A stretch of DNA of 64,000 nucleotides, from the NCBI RefSeq assembly GCF_005871085.1, contig NZ_VAUP01000022.1, forward strand, positions 186,001 to 250,000, in the 5' to 3' direction. The stretch comes from Xanthobacter autotrophicus (GTDB taxonomy: Bacteria > Pseudomonadota > Alphaproteobacteria > Rhizobiales > Xanthobacteraceae). Below, in pieces: positions 42,436 to 51,977 of the stretch; the stretch's first letter is position 1; the number at the start of each line of letters is the position of its first letter. Position numbers and translations under genes: made by a program. The notes beneath the pieces are model-generated. The model was not told the DNA's origin. It ran no database searches and worked only from the letters and a program-made list of their open reading frames with translations.

Positions 42436-43248
42436 CTACCGCCCCTCGAAGCGGGGCGCGCGCTTTTCCACGAAGGCGGCGGCGCCTTCGGCGAAATCAT
42501 GAGTGCCGGCGCTGGCGATGAAGGCATCGCGCTCGGCGTTCAACTGGTCCGACAGGCTGTGGTTGAAGGAGGCGCGCAGCAGATGCTTGATGCGGCCATA
42601 GGCCAGCGTCGGCCCGGCGGCGAGGCGCTTGGCCAGCGCATCCGTCTCGGCCGCAAGATCGGCCGCCGGCACCACCTTGTTCACCAGCCCCAGCCGCAGC
42701 GCCTCGGCCGCGTCCACCGTGTCGGAGAGCAGCGCGATCTCCATGGCCTTGCGCAGCCCCACCACCCGCGGCAGCGAGAAGGTGGACGACCCGTCCGGCG
42801 AAGTGCCGATGCGGGTGTAGGCCAGGGTCATCTTGATGTCGTCGGCGGCGATGGCGAGGTCCGCAGCCAGCGCCACCGAGACCCCCGCCCCCGCCACCGC
42901 GCCGTGGAGGCACGCGATCACCGGCGCCGGCATGGCGGCGAGCGAGACGATGGCATGGTGGAACGGGTCGATGATGGCGTTGACCACCTTCGGCGCATCG
43001 CGGCCCGCCGCGTGGAAGCGGCCCACGTCGCCGCCGGCCATGAAGGCTCGCCCTTCCCCCGACAGCACGACAACGCGGACGCTCTCGTCCTTCGCCACCT
43101 GGTCCACGGCCGACTTGAAGGCCAGCACCGCCGCCTCGTTGATGGCGTTCAGCACCTGGGGACGGTTGAAGCGGATGCGGGCGATGCCCTCGGCGATGTC
43201 GAGGCGAATGGGGTGTTCGTCGGCGGCGGCGCTGGTGGGGGCGCTCAT
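42436..43248 (-). CDS. Enoyl-CoA hydratase/isomerase family protein
   Basis: A 270-residue crotonase-fold enzyme. ARIRFNRPQVLNAINEAA, GRAFMAGGDVGRFH (first oxyanion loop) and PVIACLHGAVAGAGVSVALAADLAIAADD (second) are family signatures, followed by TRIGTSPDGSSTFSLPRVVG. The glutamate pair of canonical hydratases is partly replaced: the second position reads SPDGSS, common in isomerase/hydratase homologues, so substrate and exact reaction are uncertain. The ATG at 43248 has AGGAACG upstream. It stands between the GntR region and the cys operon. Confidence 0.85.
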   Translation of the reverse strand: MSAPTSAAADEHPIRLDIAEGIARIRFNRPQVLNAINEAAVLAFKSAVDQVAKDESVRVVVLSGEGRAFMAGGDVGRFHAAGRDAPKVVNAIIDPFHHAIVSLAAMPAPVIACLHGAVAGAGVSVALAADLAIAADDIKMTLAYTRIGTSPDGSSTFSLPRVVGLRKAMEIALLSDTVDAAEALRLGLVNKVVPAADLAAETDALAKRLAAGPTLAYGRIKHLLRASFNHSLSDQLNAERDAFIASAGTHDFAEGAAAFVEKRAPRFEGR

Positions 43249-43412
43249 CAGGGGCGTTCCTCGGGCTTTGTCGGCTCGAACCGCACGCGGAATGCGGCGG
43301 CGGCCTTGCGGATTGGGACCGCCAAGCTGCCAAAGCCGGAGCATCGCCACAAGGCGGCCGGGCCGAGAGTTTTCAGGCCCGGTGCCGGTGCTGAGTGCCG
43401 AACTCGCCGATC

Positions 43413-45356
43413 TCAGATCGGCGAATCGGTATCCGGCGGGAACAGCACGCCGGCCTCTTCCAGATAGGCCTCCAGCGCCGCCAGCGTGGCAGCGATGTCT
43501 CCGGTGGTGTCGAGCACCAGTTCAGGCGCCTCCGGCTCCTCATAGGGCGCGGAAATGCCGGTGAAGCTGGCGATCTCGCCCTTGCGGGCCTTGGCGTAGT
43601 GACCCTTGGGGTCGCGCCCCTCGCACACTTCCAGCGGGGCGCGGATGAACACCTCATGGAAGAAGCGCGCCCCCACCTCCCGCGCCTGCTCCCGGTCGGC
43701 GCGCGTGGGCGACACCAAAGCGACGATGGCGATATGGCCGTTGCGGGCAAGGAAGCCGGCCATGTGGGCGACGCGGCGGATGTTCTCCGAGCGCTCCTGC
43801 GGCGAGAAGCCGAGGTCGGCATTGAGCCCGGTGCGCAGGGTGTCGCCGTCCAGGTAGACCGGCGAGCCGCCGAGGTCGAACAGGCGCCGCTCCAGGGCCC
43901 GCGCCACCGTGGACTTGCCGGAGGCCGGCAGCCCGGTGAGCCACAGCACCGCGCCCTGGTGATGGAAGCGCGTGACCCTTTCCGCCGGGGTGACGGCCGA
44001 ATCCACCGCCACCACGGGGCCACGCTTCGGCGCTTCCAGCCGCGCCTCGCGGGCCGCGTGCAGGATGATGCCGCCGCCGCAGATGCGCCGGTCCCGCTCC
44101 ACCACCACGCGGCCGGTGAAGGCGTTGAGGTGGTAGGGATCGGCCGGCAGGGCCTGGCGCAAGGTGATTTCCACCTCGCCCACATAGTTGCGGCCAAGGC
44201 TCGCCTGCCCCTCGGTGACGAGATTGGCGGGATCCACGGCGCTGGTCACCGCCGAGACCACGCCCGGCGCGGCGGCGGTGGACAGGCGCACCACCACCGG
44301 GTCACCCGCCTTCAGCGGCGCATCGTCGAGCCAGAACAGGCGCACCTTCAGACTTTTGGCGGCACGGGGGCGCTGGTCGCCATGAGCGGCGATGTCGCCG
44401 CGGGTGACGAAAATATCCTTGTCGAGTGTGATGCCGGCGGACTGGCCGGCCTCAACGGTCGTCGGCGCCGAGCCGGGCCACGCCTCGATGGATTTCACCC
44501 GCGCGGTGGCACCCGACGGCTCGAAGGCAAGCTCGTCGCCCACGGAGAGGCGGCCGCTTTCGATACGGCCGGCAAGGATGCGCCGCTCGTCGAACTTGTA
44601 GACCGCCTGGATCGGGAAGCGCAGCGGCTGGTCGGACAGGCTCGGCGGCGCGGTGAAGGCGTCCAGCGCCTCCACCACCGTGGGGCCGGAATACCAGGGC
44701 AGGCGCGCTGTGCGCTCGGAGATGAAGTCACCGTCGCGGGCCGAAACCGGGATGACGAAGGTGGGGCGCAGGCCGAAGCCGCCGAGATAGGCGCTCACAT
44801 CCTCCTCGATGGCCGCGAACGCCTCCTGGTCGAAGGCCACGCGATCCATCTTGTTCACCACCACCGTCACCTGCCGCAGGCCGAGCAGGTGCAGCAGGAA
44901 GGCGTGGCGGCGGGTCTGCTCGCGCACGCCCTCGCCCGCATCCACCAGCAGCAGGGCCGCGTCGGCCTGGGCGGCGCCGGTGACCATGTTGCGCAGGAAT
45001 TCCACATGGCCGGGCGCGTCGATGAGCACATAGTCGCGCTTGGCGGTCTTGAAGCGGATCTGGCTGGTGTCCACCGTGATGCCCTGGTCGCGCTCGGTCT
45101 GCAGCGCGTCGAGCAGGAACGACCACTCGAACGGCATGCCGCGGCGGGCGGAGACCTCCTTCAGCATCTCCAGCTTGCCGTCGGGCAACGAGCCGGTCTC
45201 GTGCAGGAGACGGCCGACCAGGGTGGACTTCCCGTGGTCCACGTGGCCGACGATGACGATGCGCAGAAGCTCACGCTCTTTGGCCGCAGCCGCGGCGGAA
45301 GAGGTGGCGAGCGGCAGGGTGGACGTTGATGCGGAAACGGACGTTGACGCGGACAT
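43413..45356 (-). CDS. cysNC: Bifunctional sulfate adenylyltransferase subunit 1 / adenylylsulfate kinase (CysN-CysC fusion)
   Basis: A 647-residue fusion. Residues ~25-440 are the CysN GTPase: GHVDHGKST (~37-45), DAPGH, NKMD, then beta-barrel domains. Residues ~455-640 are the APS kinase with P-loop GLPASGKST (Lys481) and [16 protein letters not shown]. CysN with CysD makes APS from sulfate and ATP, driven by GTP; the kinase domain turns APS into PAPS. The N-terminus is Ser/Thr-rich ([13 protein letters not shown]) from a small DNA repeat. It lies 158 bases downstream of cysD. It is NodQ-like in architecture but has no nod genes nearby. Confidence 0.93.
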   Translation of the reverse strand: MSASTSVSASTSTLPLATSSAAAAAKERELLRIVIVGHVDHGKSTLVGRLLHETGSLPDGKLEMLKEVSARRGMPFEWSFLLDALQTERDQGITVDTSQIRFKTAKRDYVLIDAPGHVEFLRNMVTGAAQADAALLLVDAGEGVREQTRRHAFLLHLLGLRQVTVVVNKMDRVAFDQEAFAAIEEDVSAYLGGFGLRPTFVIPVSARDGDFISERTARLPWYSGPTVVEALDAFTAPPSLSDQPLRFPIQAVYKFDERRILAGRIESGRLSVGDELAFEPSGATARVKSIEAWPGSAPTTVEAGQSAGITLDKDIFVTRGDIAAHGDQRPRAAKSLKVRLFWLDDAPLKAGDPVVVRLSTAAAPGVVSAVTSAVDPANLVTEGQASLGRNYVGEVEITLRQALPADPYHLNAFTGRVVVERDRRICGGGIILHAAREARLEAPKRGPVVAVDSAVTPAERVTRFHHQGAVLWLTGLPASGKSTVARALERRLFDLGGSPVYLDGDTLRTGLNADLGFSPQERSENIRRVAHMAGFLARNGHIAIVALVSPTRADREQAREVGARFFHEVFIRAPLEVCEGRDPKGHYAKARKGEIASFTGISAPYEEPEAPELVLDTTGDIAATLAALEAYLEEAGVLFPPDTDSPI

Positions 45357-45514
45357 GGCAATGATCTCTTCAAAATCTCGGGAGGCGGCGCGCTGGACGG
45401 TCGGCGGATCCTGGTCCATCGGTCCCGGTCTACGACCGGCACCGCGAGGGTTTCGCTCAAGTGCCGCGCGGGCTTGACCAAGGACCGGCGAGCACGGCTC
45501 GCCGGTCGTTGGTT

Positions 45515-46309
45515 TCACAGGTAGCCGGCGGTGCGCAGGCGCTCGAAGGCGTCCTCGGATTCGTGGTCCATGGCGCGGCCCGAGCGCTCGGAGGTCTTGG
45601 TGACGGCCAGTTCGGCCAGAATCTCGTCCAGGGTGGATGCGTCCGACTCCACCGGGTTGGTGATGTCCTGGTCGCCCAGCGAGCGGTAGCGCTTGCCGTC
45701 CTTGGAGAAGTACAGCGGGATCACCGGGATGTTCTCGCGCTGGGTGTAGGCCCAGATGTCCATCTCCGTCCAATGCAGGATGGGATGGATGCGCACATGG
45801 GCGCCGGGGGTCAAAGCGGTGTTGTACTGGTCCCAGAATTCGGGGGGCTGCTCGCGCACGTTCCAGGCGCCGTCGGTGCCGCGCGGCGAGAAGAAGCGCT
45901 CCTTGGCTCGGGTCGGCTCCTCGTCGCGGCGAATGCCGGCGATGACACCGTCGAAGCCGTGCTTGGCCAGCGCCAGGCGCAGGCCTTCGGTCTTGCGGGC
46001 GGCGGAACGGGCGGCGGGGGGCAGCGTGGGGTCGGTGCTCTCGATGGGCGGGCAATCCTCGACGATGAGGTCGAGGTCCCATTCCTTCGCGTAGTGATCG
46101 CGGAAGGCATACATCTCGGGGAACTTGCGGTGGGTATCCACGTGCATGGCCGGGAATGGCAGGCGGCCGAAGAAGGCCTTGCGCGCCAGGTGGATCATCA
46201 CGTTGGAATCCTTGCCGAGCGACCACAGCATGGCAATCTTGCGCAGCTGGGCGAAGGCCTCGCGGAAGATGAAGATGCTCTGCGCTTCCAGCGCATCGAG
46301 ACGCGTCAT
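45515..46309 (-). CDS. cysD: Sulfate adenylyltransferase subunit 2 CysD
   Basis: A 264-residue ATP-PPi loop enzyme that forms APS from sulfate with Cys[23 protein letters not shown] contains the SxGKDS PP-loop motif. [24 protein letters not shown] and [28 protein letters not shown] follow as in CysD/NodP. It starts at 46309 ([11 protein letters not shown]), which agrees with family length. It is the first gene of the leftward arm of the sulfate locus, divergent from DUF2849-cysI-DUF934-cysH across a 322-base regulatory region. Confidence 0.94.
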   Translation of the reverse strand: MTRLDALEAQSIFIFREAFAQLRKIAMLWSLGKDSNVMIHLARKAFFGRLPFPAMHVDTHRKFPEMYAFRDHYAKEWDLDLIVEDCPPIESTDPTLPPAARSAARKTEGLRLALAKHGFDGVIAGIRRDEEPTRAKERFFSPRGTDGAWNVREQPPEFWDQYNTALTPGAHVRIHPILHWTEMDIWAYTQRENIPVIPLYFSKDGKRYRSLGDQDITNPVESDASTLDEILAELAVTKTSERSGRAMDHESEDAFERLRTAGYL

Positions 46310-46631
46310 GACGTCATTCCTTCGTGGCACCGCTGAAGGTGCCGGTCTGCCCCGGTCTTCGCCTGTCCGCAGACCGCAGGACACGCCGGGCCGGAGCCAA
46401 TTCCAAACCGAACCGCCCTCCCCTTCCGCCTTGACCACGCCCGCGACGGGCGCCACAGACGGCGGGCAACTTTAAATTCTACCAAACTGGTAGATTTTAC
46501 ATTGACGAGAGGCGGTTATTTTCATATTGCGCATTTTTGATCGGTAATTTAGCTTAAGACACACGTCAACTGGATTATTTAGCGCTCTCCCGCTGTGAGA
46601 TGGGAAATCGGGCGCGCGGAGCGGCTTTTTC
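46310..46631. promoter_or_regulatory. Divergent promoter region of the sulfate locus
   Basis: 322 bases without a gene. The right two thirds is AT-rich for this genome. A perfect palindrome lies at 46478-46494. A + strand promoter candidate follows it: TTGACG (46502-46507), a 17-base spacer and TATTGC (46525-46530). On the minus strand TAGAAT (46481-46476) could be the -10 of cysD. Confidence 0.6.
46478..46494. promoter_or_regulatory. Perfect palindrome TCTACCA-AAC-TGGTAGA, candidate operator
   Basis: Seven-base arms with a three-base centre, placed in the divergent cysD/cysI control region, eight bases before a + strand -35 candidate and overlapping a minus-strand -10 candidate. Likely bound by a dimeric regulator of sulfur assimilation that I cannot name from sequence. 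Confidence 0.6.
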
Positions 46632-46946
46632 ATGACCTCCCCCTTGCAGCGCAAGCTCAAGATCAGCGGACCTACGGTGGTCACCGCCAACCGTCTCGCG
46701 GACGGCATTTCCGTGTGGCTCACCGCCACCGGCGGCTGGAGCGAGACCATCGCCCAGGCCGCGGTGGGCACCACCAGCGACGAGGTGCTGCGGCTGCTCG
46801 ACATCGCCCATGCGGACGAGATCACCGCGGTCGGCGCCTATCCGGCTCCGGCCATTCTGGCGGCCGACGGCACGCCGCAGCCGGCCAATTTGCGCGAGCG
46901 CATCCGCGTCACCGGCCCCACCATTTCCCTGCCCGGCGCCGCCTGA
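46632..46946 (+). CDS. DUF2849 family protein, sulfite-reductase operon
   Basis: A 104-residue protein. VVTANRLADGISVWLTATGGWSETIAQAAV, DEITAVGAYPAPA and the LRERIRVTGPTI end match DUF2849, a family often encoded beside alphaproteobacterial sulfite/nitrite reductases. The ATG at 46632 has GGAGCGG upstream. It is the first gene of the rightward operon, 40 bases before cysI. The function is unproven; the constant location suggests help with siroheme or reductase handling. Confidence 0.87.
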   Translation: MTSPLQRKLKISGPTVVTANRLADGISVWLTATGGWSETIAQAAVGTTSDEVLRLLDIAHADEITAVGAYPAPAILAADGTPQPANLRERIRVTGPTISLPGAA

Positions 46947-46986
46947 GATCCCTCAAGGGACCCCGACGCCCAAGCGAGTAGGCCTC

Positions 46987-48642
46987 ATGTACGTCTATGA
47001 CGAGTTCGATCGCACGTTCCTTCAGGAACGCGTCGCCGAGTTCCGCGATCAGGTGGCGCGCCGCCTGTCGGGGGAGCTGAACGAGGAGGAGTTCAAGCCG
47101 CTCCGCCTCATGAACGGCGTGTACCTGCAGCTCCATGCCTACATGCTGCGGGTGTGCATTCCCTACGGCACCCTGTCGTCGCAGCAGCTGCGCGCGCTGG
47201 GCGCGGTGGCCCGCAAATATGACCGGGGCTACGGCCACTTCACCACTCGGCAGAACATCCAGTTCAACTGGATCAAGCTGAACGAGCTGCCGGACGCCAT
47301 GGCGGACCTCGCCAAGGTGGGCATCCACGGTCTCCAGACCTCCGGCAACTGCATCCGCAACACCACCACCGATCCGTGGGCCGGCGCGGCGGCGGACGAG
47401 GTGGAGGACCCGCGCCTCTATGCGGAGGTGATCCGCCAGTGGTCCACCCTGCACCCGGAATTCACCTACCTGCCGCGCAAGTTCAAGATCGCCATCACCG
47501 CGGCCAAGCACGATCGCGCCGCCATCCGCGTGCACGACATCGGCCTGCGCCTCCACAAGCGCGACGGCGAGACCGGCTTCGAGGTGATGGTGGGCGGCGG
47601 GCTCGGCCGCTCGCCCTTCATCGGCAAGACCATCAAGGACTTCCTGCCGAAGGAGCACCTGCTCTCTTATCTCGAGGCGGTGCTACGCACCTACAACCTC
47701 GGCGGCCGGCGCGACAACATCTACAAGGCGCGCATCAAGATCCAGGTGCACGAGATGGGCGCCGAGGCCTTCGCGAAGAAGGTGGAGGCCGAGTGGGCCG
47801 AGATCCGCGACGGCGCCCTGAAGCTGGACGAAGCCGCCCTCGACGCCATCCGCGACCGCTTCCAGATCCCGGACCTCGAGGCGCTGGACGACCAGCCCGC
47901 GGAGCTGGCCAGCGCCCTCGCCACCGACGACGCCTTCGCCCGCTGGCATGCCAATTCGGTGGCGCCCCACAAGGCGAAGGGCCATGCCATTGTCACGCTC
48001 TCGCTGAAGCCCGTGGGCGCCCCGCCCGGCGACGCCACGGCGGACCAGATGGACGCCATCGCCGACCTCGCCGACCAGTATGCCTATGGCGAGATCCGCG
48101 TCGCCCACGAGCAGAACCTCACCTTCCCCTATGTGCGGCAGAAGGATCTGCCGGCGCTGTGGGCGAAGCTGAAAGCGATCGGCGTCGCCACCCCCAATGT
48201 GGGCCTCCTCACCGACATCATCTCCTGCCCCGGCCTCGACTATTGCTCGCTGGCCAACACCCGCTCGATCCCGATCGCGCAGAAGCTCACCGAGCGCTTC
48301 GCCGACGAGGCGCGCATCGCCGACATCGGCCGGCTGCACGTGAACATTTCAGGCTGCATCAATGCATGCGGCCACCACCATGTGGGTCATATCGGCATTC
48401 TGGGCGTGGAGAAGAAGGACGAGGAGTTCTTCCAGATCACCCTGGGCGGCAAGGGCAATTCCAAGGCCCGCATCGGCGAGCTGATCGGCCCCGCCGTTGC
48501 GGAAAGCGAGATCGTGGACGTGGTGGAAAGCCTCGTCGATACCTATCTCAACCTGCGCACCTCTCCCGCCGAGACCTTCGTGGCGGCGGTGGAGCGTTTG
48601 GGAATCGAGCCTTTCAAGGAGCGCGCCTATGCCCCTCGTTAA
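46987..48642 (+). CDS. cysI: Siroheme sulfite reductase hemoprotein (CysI-like nitrite/sulfite reductase)
   Basis: A 551-residue reductase that reduces sulfite to sulfide with six electrons using a siroheme-[4Fe-4S] centre. The cluster ligands are visible: Cys414 and Cys420 (CPGLDYC) and Cys457 and Cys461 (CINAC, then GHHHVGHIG). YGHFTTRQNIQFNWIKL is the substrate/siroheme segment of the first half. It has a two-fold ferredoxin-like repeat. No flavoprotein subunit cysJ is present nearby, so electrons probably come from ferredoxin. Its end overlaps the DUF934 gene by 14 bases. Confidence 0.92.
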   Translation: MYVYDEFDRTFLQERVAEFRDQVARRLSGELNEEEFKPLRLMNGVYLQLHAYMLRVCIPYGTLSSQQLRALGAVARKYDRGYGHFTTRQNIQFNWIKLNELPDAMADLAKVGIHGLQTSGNCIRNTTTDPWAGAAADEVEDPRLYAEVIRQWSTLHPEFTYLPRKFKIAITAAKHDRAAIRVHDIGLRLHKRDGETGFEVMVGGGLGRSPFIGKTIKDFLPKEHLLSYLEAVLRTYNLGGRRDNIYKARIKIQVHEMGAEAFAKKVEAEWAEIRDGALKLDEAALDAIRDRFQIPDLEALDDQPAELASALATDDAFARWHANSVAPHKAKGHAIVTLSLKPVGAPPGDATADQMDAIADLADQYAYGEIRVAHEQNLTFPYVRQKDLPALWAKLKAIGVATPNVGLLTDIISCPGLDYCSLANTRSIPIAQKLTERFADEARIADIGRLHVNISGCINACGHHHVGHIGILGVEKKDEEFFQITLGGKGNSKARIGELIGPAVAESEIVDVVESLVDTYLNLRTSPAETFVAAVERLGIEPFKERAYAPR

Positions 48643-49132
48643 GAACGGGGCGCTTGCCGCCGACCTGTTCGTTGCCGTCGCCGACGGCGAGCCGCTGCCC
48701 GACGGGCCGGTGATCGTATCCGCCGCGCGCCTTCTTGCGGACGGCCCGGCGCTCATCATCCGCAACGGCGAGATTGGCGTTGCCTGGCCCAACGACAAGG
48801 ATGTGGCCGAGCTTCAGCCCTTCCTGTCGCGGCTGTCGCTGATCACCCTTGCCTTCCCGAAGCTCCGCGATGGGCGTGCCTACAGCCAGGCCCGGCTTCT
48901 GCGCGAGCGCTACGGCTACAAGGGTGAGCTGCGCGCCGTGGGCAACGTGCTGCGTGACCAGGTGCTGATGATGGTGCGCGCCGGTTTCGACGCCTTTTCC
49001 CTGGAAAAGGCGGCGGACGTGGAGGCCTTCGGCAAGGCGGTTGCCACCTATTCCGTCTTCTACCAGCCCACGGGCGACCACCGCCCCACCGTGCGCGACG
49101 CCCGCACCGCGCCGGCGGCCACAGGGGGATAG
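48629..49132 (+). CDS. DUF934 family protein, sulfite-reductase operon
   Basis: A 167-residue protein. VIVSAARLLADGPALIIRNGEIGVAWPNDKDVAELQPFLSRLSLITLAFPKLRDGRAYSQARLLRERYGYKGELRAVGNVLRDQVLMMVRAGFDAF matches DUF934, a beta/alpha family that almost always sits between cysI and cysH. The start overlaps the cysI stop by 14 bases and the stop lies four bases before the cysH ATG, so the operon is tight. Biochemical role unproven; an accessory to sulfite reductase is inferred from context. Confidence 0.9.
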   Translation: MPLVKNGALAADLFVAVADGEPLPDGPVIVSAARLLADGPALIIRNGEIGVAWPNDKDVAELQPFLSRLSLITLAFPKLRDGRAYSQARLLRERYGYKGELRAVGNVLRDQVLMMVRAGFDAFSLEKAADVEAFGKAVATYSVFYQPTGDHRPTVRDARTAPAATGG

Positions 49133-49136
49133 GTCC

Positions 49137-49901
49137 ATGATAGCCAGCCCCAGCGCCAGCCTCCCCTCCACACCATTCGACCAGCCTTCGCCCGGCGCCC
49201 CCTTGGGCGCAGGGTCCGGCTTCGACGTGGCGACGCTCGATGCGAAGCTCAGGTCGGCCGCGCCGCTGGAAGTCATCGCCGCGGGGCTTGCCGCCTTTCC
49301 CGGTCGCATCGCCGCCGTCTCCTCCTTCGGCACGGAATCGGCGGTGCTGCTGCATATGATCGCCGAGGTGGACAGGGCGACGCCGGTGCTCTTCCTCGAC
49401 ACCGGCCACTTGTTCGAGGAGACCCTGGCCTATCGCGACACCCTCATCGCGCGCCTCGGGCTGACGCAGGTCCTCACCTTCCACCCCGATCCGGTGGCGC
49501 TCGCCGCGCGCGATCCCGAGAACGGCCTGTGGTCGGATGACCCGGATGCCTGCTGCGGCCTGCGCAAGGTGGAGCCGCTGGCCCGCGCGCTCGGTCCCTA
49601 TGCGGCCTGGATCAACGGCCGCAAGCGCTACCAGGCGTCGACCCGCGCCGACATTCCCTTCGTGGAGGAAGACGGGACCCGGGTGAAGTTCAACCCGCTG
49701 GCCGCACTCGGTCGCGAGGACCTGCTCGCCTACATGGATGCTCACGCCCTGCCGCGGCATCCCATGGAACAGTTCGGCTTTCCCTCCATCGGCTGCATGC
49801 CCTGCACCTCGCGGGTGAAGCCGGGAGAGGACCCGCGCGCCGGCCGCTGGCGCGGAAAGTCCAAGACCGAATGCGGTATCCATATTAGCGATGGGAAATA
49901 A
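49137..49901 (+). CDS. cysH: Assimilatory APS (adenylylsulfate) reductase CysH, [4Fe-4S] type
   Basis: A 254-residue enzyme. SSFGTESAVLLHMI is the PP-loop, LFLDTGHLFEET the substrate segment. Cys139-Cys140 (DACCGLRKVEPL) and Cys220/Cys223 (GCMPCTSRV) are the [4Fe-4S] ligands that distinguish APS reductases from the cluster-free PAPS reductase of E. coli. Cys246 in KTECGIH is the catalytic thiol. It reduces APS to sulfite using thioredoxin or glutaredoxin. The ATG at 49137 is four bases from the DUF934 stop. The first ~30 residues are low-complexity. Confidence 0.93.
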   Translation: MIASPSASLPSTPFDQPSPGAPLGAGSGFDVATLDAKLRSAAPLEVIAAGLAAFPGRIAAVSSFGTESAVLLHMIAEVDRATPVLFLDTGHLFEETLAYRDTLIARLGLTQVLTFHPDPVALAARDPENGLWSDDPDACCGLRKVEPLARALGPYAAWINGRKRYQASTRADIPFVEEDGTRVKFNPLAALGREDLLAYMDAHALPRHPMEQFGFPSIGCMPCTSRVKPGEDPRAGRWRGKSKTECGIHISDGK

Positions 49902-49956
49902 TTTAATTCCATCGATTTTGTGATAAAATGTATTGACCCTTCGCGAGGCCGATGCC

Positions 49957-49982
49957 ATCGTTTGTTTTATCGAACAAACGAT
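49957..49982. promoter_or_regulatory. Perfect 10-bp inverted repeat upstream of the sulfate-binding protein gene
   Basis: Arms ATCGTTTGTT and AACAAACGAT around TTATCG, ending 34 bases before the ATG of the sulfate-binding protein gene and 55 bases after the cysH stop. No T-run follows, so an operator or 5' untranslated hairpin is more likely than a terminator. Confidence 0.6.
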
Positions 49983-50016
49983 CCATTTGACGGATGAACT
50001 TCGCTGGAGGCTCCCC

Positions 50017-51033
50017 ATGTCGTCTCGTCGCTCTTTCCTGCGCAGTTCGCTGGGGGCCATCACGGCTCTGGCCCTGTCGGCCAGCGCCGCCGCCGCCGCC
50101 GACACGACGCTGCTGAACGTGTCCTACGACCCGACCCGCGAGCTGTATGTGGAAGTCAACAAGGCCTTTGCCGCCGATTGGGCCAAGACCCATCCGGGCG
50201 ACACGCTGAAAATCAACCAGTCCCACGGCGGCTCGGGCAAGCAGGCGCGCTCGGTCATCGACGGGCTTGAGGCGGACGTGGTGACGCTGGCTCTGGCCTA
50301 CGACATCGACGCCATCGCCGAGCGGGGCCTGCTCGCCCCCGACTGGCAGAAGCGCCTGCCCGACAATGCGGCACCCTACACCTCCACCATCGTGTTCCTG
50401 GTGCGCAAGGGCAATCCCAAGAACATCAAGGACTGGGACGACCTGGTGAAGCCCGGCATCAAGATCGTCACGCCCAACCCGAAGACCTCCGGCGGCGCCC
50501 GCTGGAACTATCTCGCCGCCTGGGGCTATGCACTCAAGAAGAGCGGCGGCGACGAGGCCAAGGCCAAGGAGTTCGTGAAGGCCCTCTTCAAGAACGCCCC
50601 GGTGCTCGACACCGGCGCCCGCGGCTCCACCGTCACCTTCGTGGAGCGCGGCATCGGCGACGTGCTGATCGCCTGGGAGAACGAGGCCTATCTCTCGGTC
50701 AACGAGCTGGGTCCTGACAAGTTCGACATCATCACACCCTCGCTCTCCATCCTGGCCGAGCCGCCGGTGGCGGTGGTGGACAAGGTGGTGGACAAGAAGG
50801 GCACCCGCGCCATCTCCGAGGCCTACCTGAAGTTCCTCTACACGCCCCAGGGCCAGGAGATCGCCGCCAAGAACTATTACCGTCCGCGCAACGAGGCCGT
50901 GGCGGCCAAGTTCAAGGACAAGTTCGCCCCCGTTGAGCTGTTCACCATCGATCAGGTGTTCGGCGGCTGGCAGAAGGCACAGAAGACCCACTTCGCCGAT
51001 GGCGGCGTGTTCGACCAGATCACCGGCAACTGA
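50017..51033 (+). CDS. sbp: Sulfate ABC transporter periplasmic substrate-binding protein
   Basis: A 338-residue periplasmic protein. The leader [29 protein letters not shown] is a signal peptide cut after AAA near residue 28. The mature part has [24 protein letters not shown] and [35 protein letters not shown], the sulfate-binding segments of the Sbp/CysP family. [16 protein letters not shown] follows. It is first in the transporter operon with cysT, cysW and cysA. The ATG at 50017 has CTGGAGGCTCCCC upstream. A 10-bp inverted repeat lies in the leader. Confidence 0.93.
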   Translation: MSSRRSFLRSSLGAITALALSASAAAAADTTLLNVSYDPTRELYVEVNKAFAADWAKTHPGDTLKINQSHGGSGKQARSVIDGLEADVVTLALAYDIDAIAERGLLAPDWQKRLPDNAAPYTSTIVFLVRKGNPKNIKDWDDLVKPGIKIVTPNPKTSGGARWNYLAAWGYALKKSGGDEAKAKEFVKALFKNAPVLDTGARGSTVTFVERGIGDVLIAWENEAYLSVNELGPDKFDIITPSLSILAEPPVAVVDKVVDKKGTRAISEAYLKFLYTPQGQEIAAKNYYRPRNEAVAAKFKDKFAPVELFTIDQVFGGWQKAQKTHFADGGVFDQITGN

Positions 51034-51122
51034 GCTTTCATCACCGCGGCCGTCGCCTTTACGGGCGACGGCCGTTGCCCCGGGACCCGAGACGCGATCT
51101 TCGCCAGAGCCTATAATTTGTC

Positions 51123-51977
51123 ATGAGCGCCTCCCCGTCCCGCATCGCCTTCCGGCAGAAGAGCGTCATCCCCGGCTTCGGCCTTACCATGGGGCTGACG
51201 CTGACTTGGCTTGGCCTCATCGTTCTGCTGCCGCTGTCCGCCCTGTTCATCAAGACCAGCGAACTCACCTTCGATCGCTTCATCGCCATCGTCACCGCCA
51301 CGCGCACCCTGCACGCCTTGCAGGTGTCATTCGGGCTGGCGCTGGTGGCGGCGCTGGTGAACGTGGTGTTCGGCGCCATCGTGGTGTGGGTGCTGGTGCG
51401 CTACGAATTCCCCTTCAAGAAGGTAGTGGACGCCCTCATCGACATCCCCTTCGCCTTGCCCACCGCCGTGGCGGGCATCGCGCTGACCGCGCTTTATGCC
51501 GAGAACGGATGGGTCGGCTCCTTGCTGGCGCCGCTCGGCATCCAGGTGTCGTTCACGCCGCTGGGCATCGTGGTGGCCCTCGTCTTCATCGGCCTGCCGT
51601 TCGTGGTGCGCACCGTGCAGCCCGTGCTCGCGGACCTTGACCAGGAGTTGGAGGAGGCCGCCGCCAGCCTCGGCGCCAGCCGCCCCCAGACCCTCGTCAA
51701 GGTGGTGCTGCCCTCCGTCTGGCCGGCGCTGCTCACGGGCTTCGCCCTCGCCTTCGCGCGGGCGGTCGGGGAATACGGCTCCGTCATCTTCATCGCCGGC
51801 AACCTGCCGGGGGTATCGGAGATCGCACCGCTGTTGATCGTGATCCGTCTGGAGGAGTTCCGCTACGCCGACGCCACCGCGATCGCCACGGTGATGCTGG
51901 TGGCCTCCTTCCTGCTGCTCCTCATCATCAACCGCCTGCAGCGCTGGGCGGAACTGCGCGGGAGCCGCAACGCATGA
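51123..51977 (+). CDS. cysT: Sulfate/thiosulfate ABC transporter permease CysT
   Basis: A 284-residue inner-membrane permease with about six helices. The EAA coupling loop that contacts CysA reads [67 protein letters not shown] is the conserved CysT/CysU segment. It follows the binding-protein gene and overlaps cysW by four bases (ATGA-type). Confidence 0.93.
   Translation: MSASPSRIAFRQKSVIPGFGLTMGLTLTWLGLIVLLPLSALFIKTSELTFDRFIAIVTATRTLHALQVSFGLALVAALVNVVFGAIVVWVLVRYEFPFKKVVDALIDIPFALPTAVAGIALTALYAENGWVGSLLAPLGIQVSFTPLGIVVALVFIGLPFVVRTVQPVLADLDQELEEAAASLGASRPQTLVKVVLPSVWPALLTGFALAFARAVGEYGSVIFIAGNLPGVSEIAPLLIVIRLEEFRYADATAIATVMLVASFLLLLIINRLQRWAELRGSRNA

Noticed and set aside
43413-46226. 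A continuous 937-codon frame that would extend CysNC through cysD.
   Set aside because: The upstream part overlaps cysD in another frame and reads as Arg/Pro/His-rich noise; CysN length and ATG 45356 fit the family.
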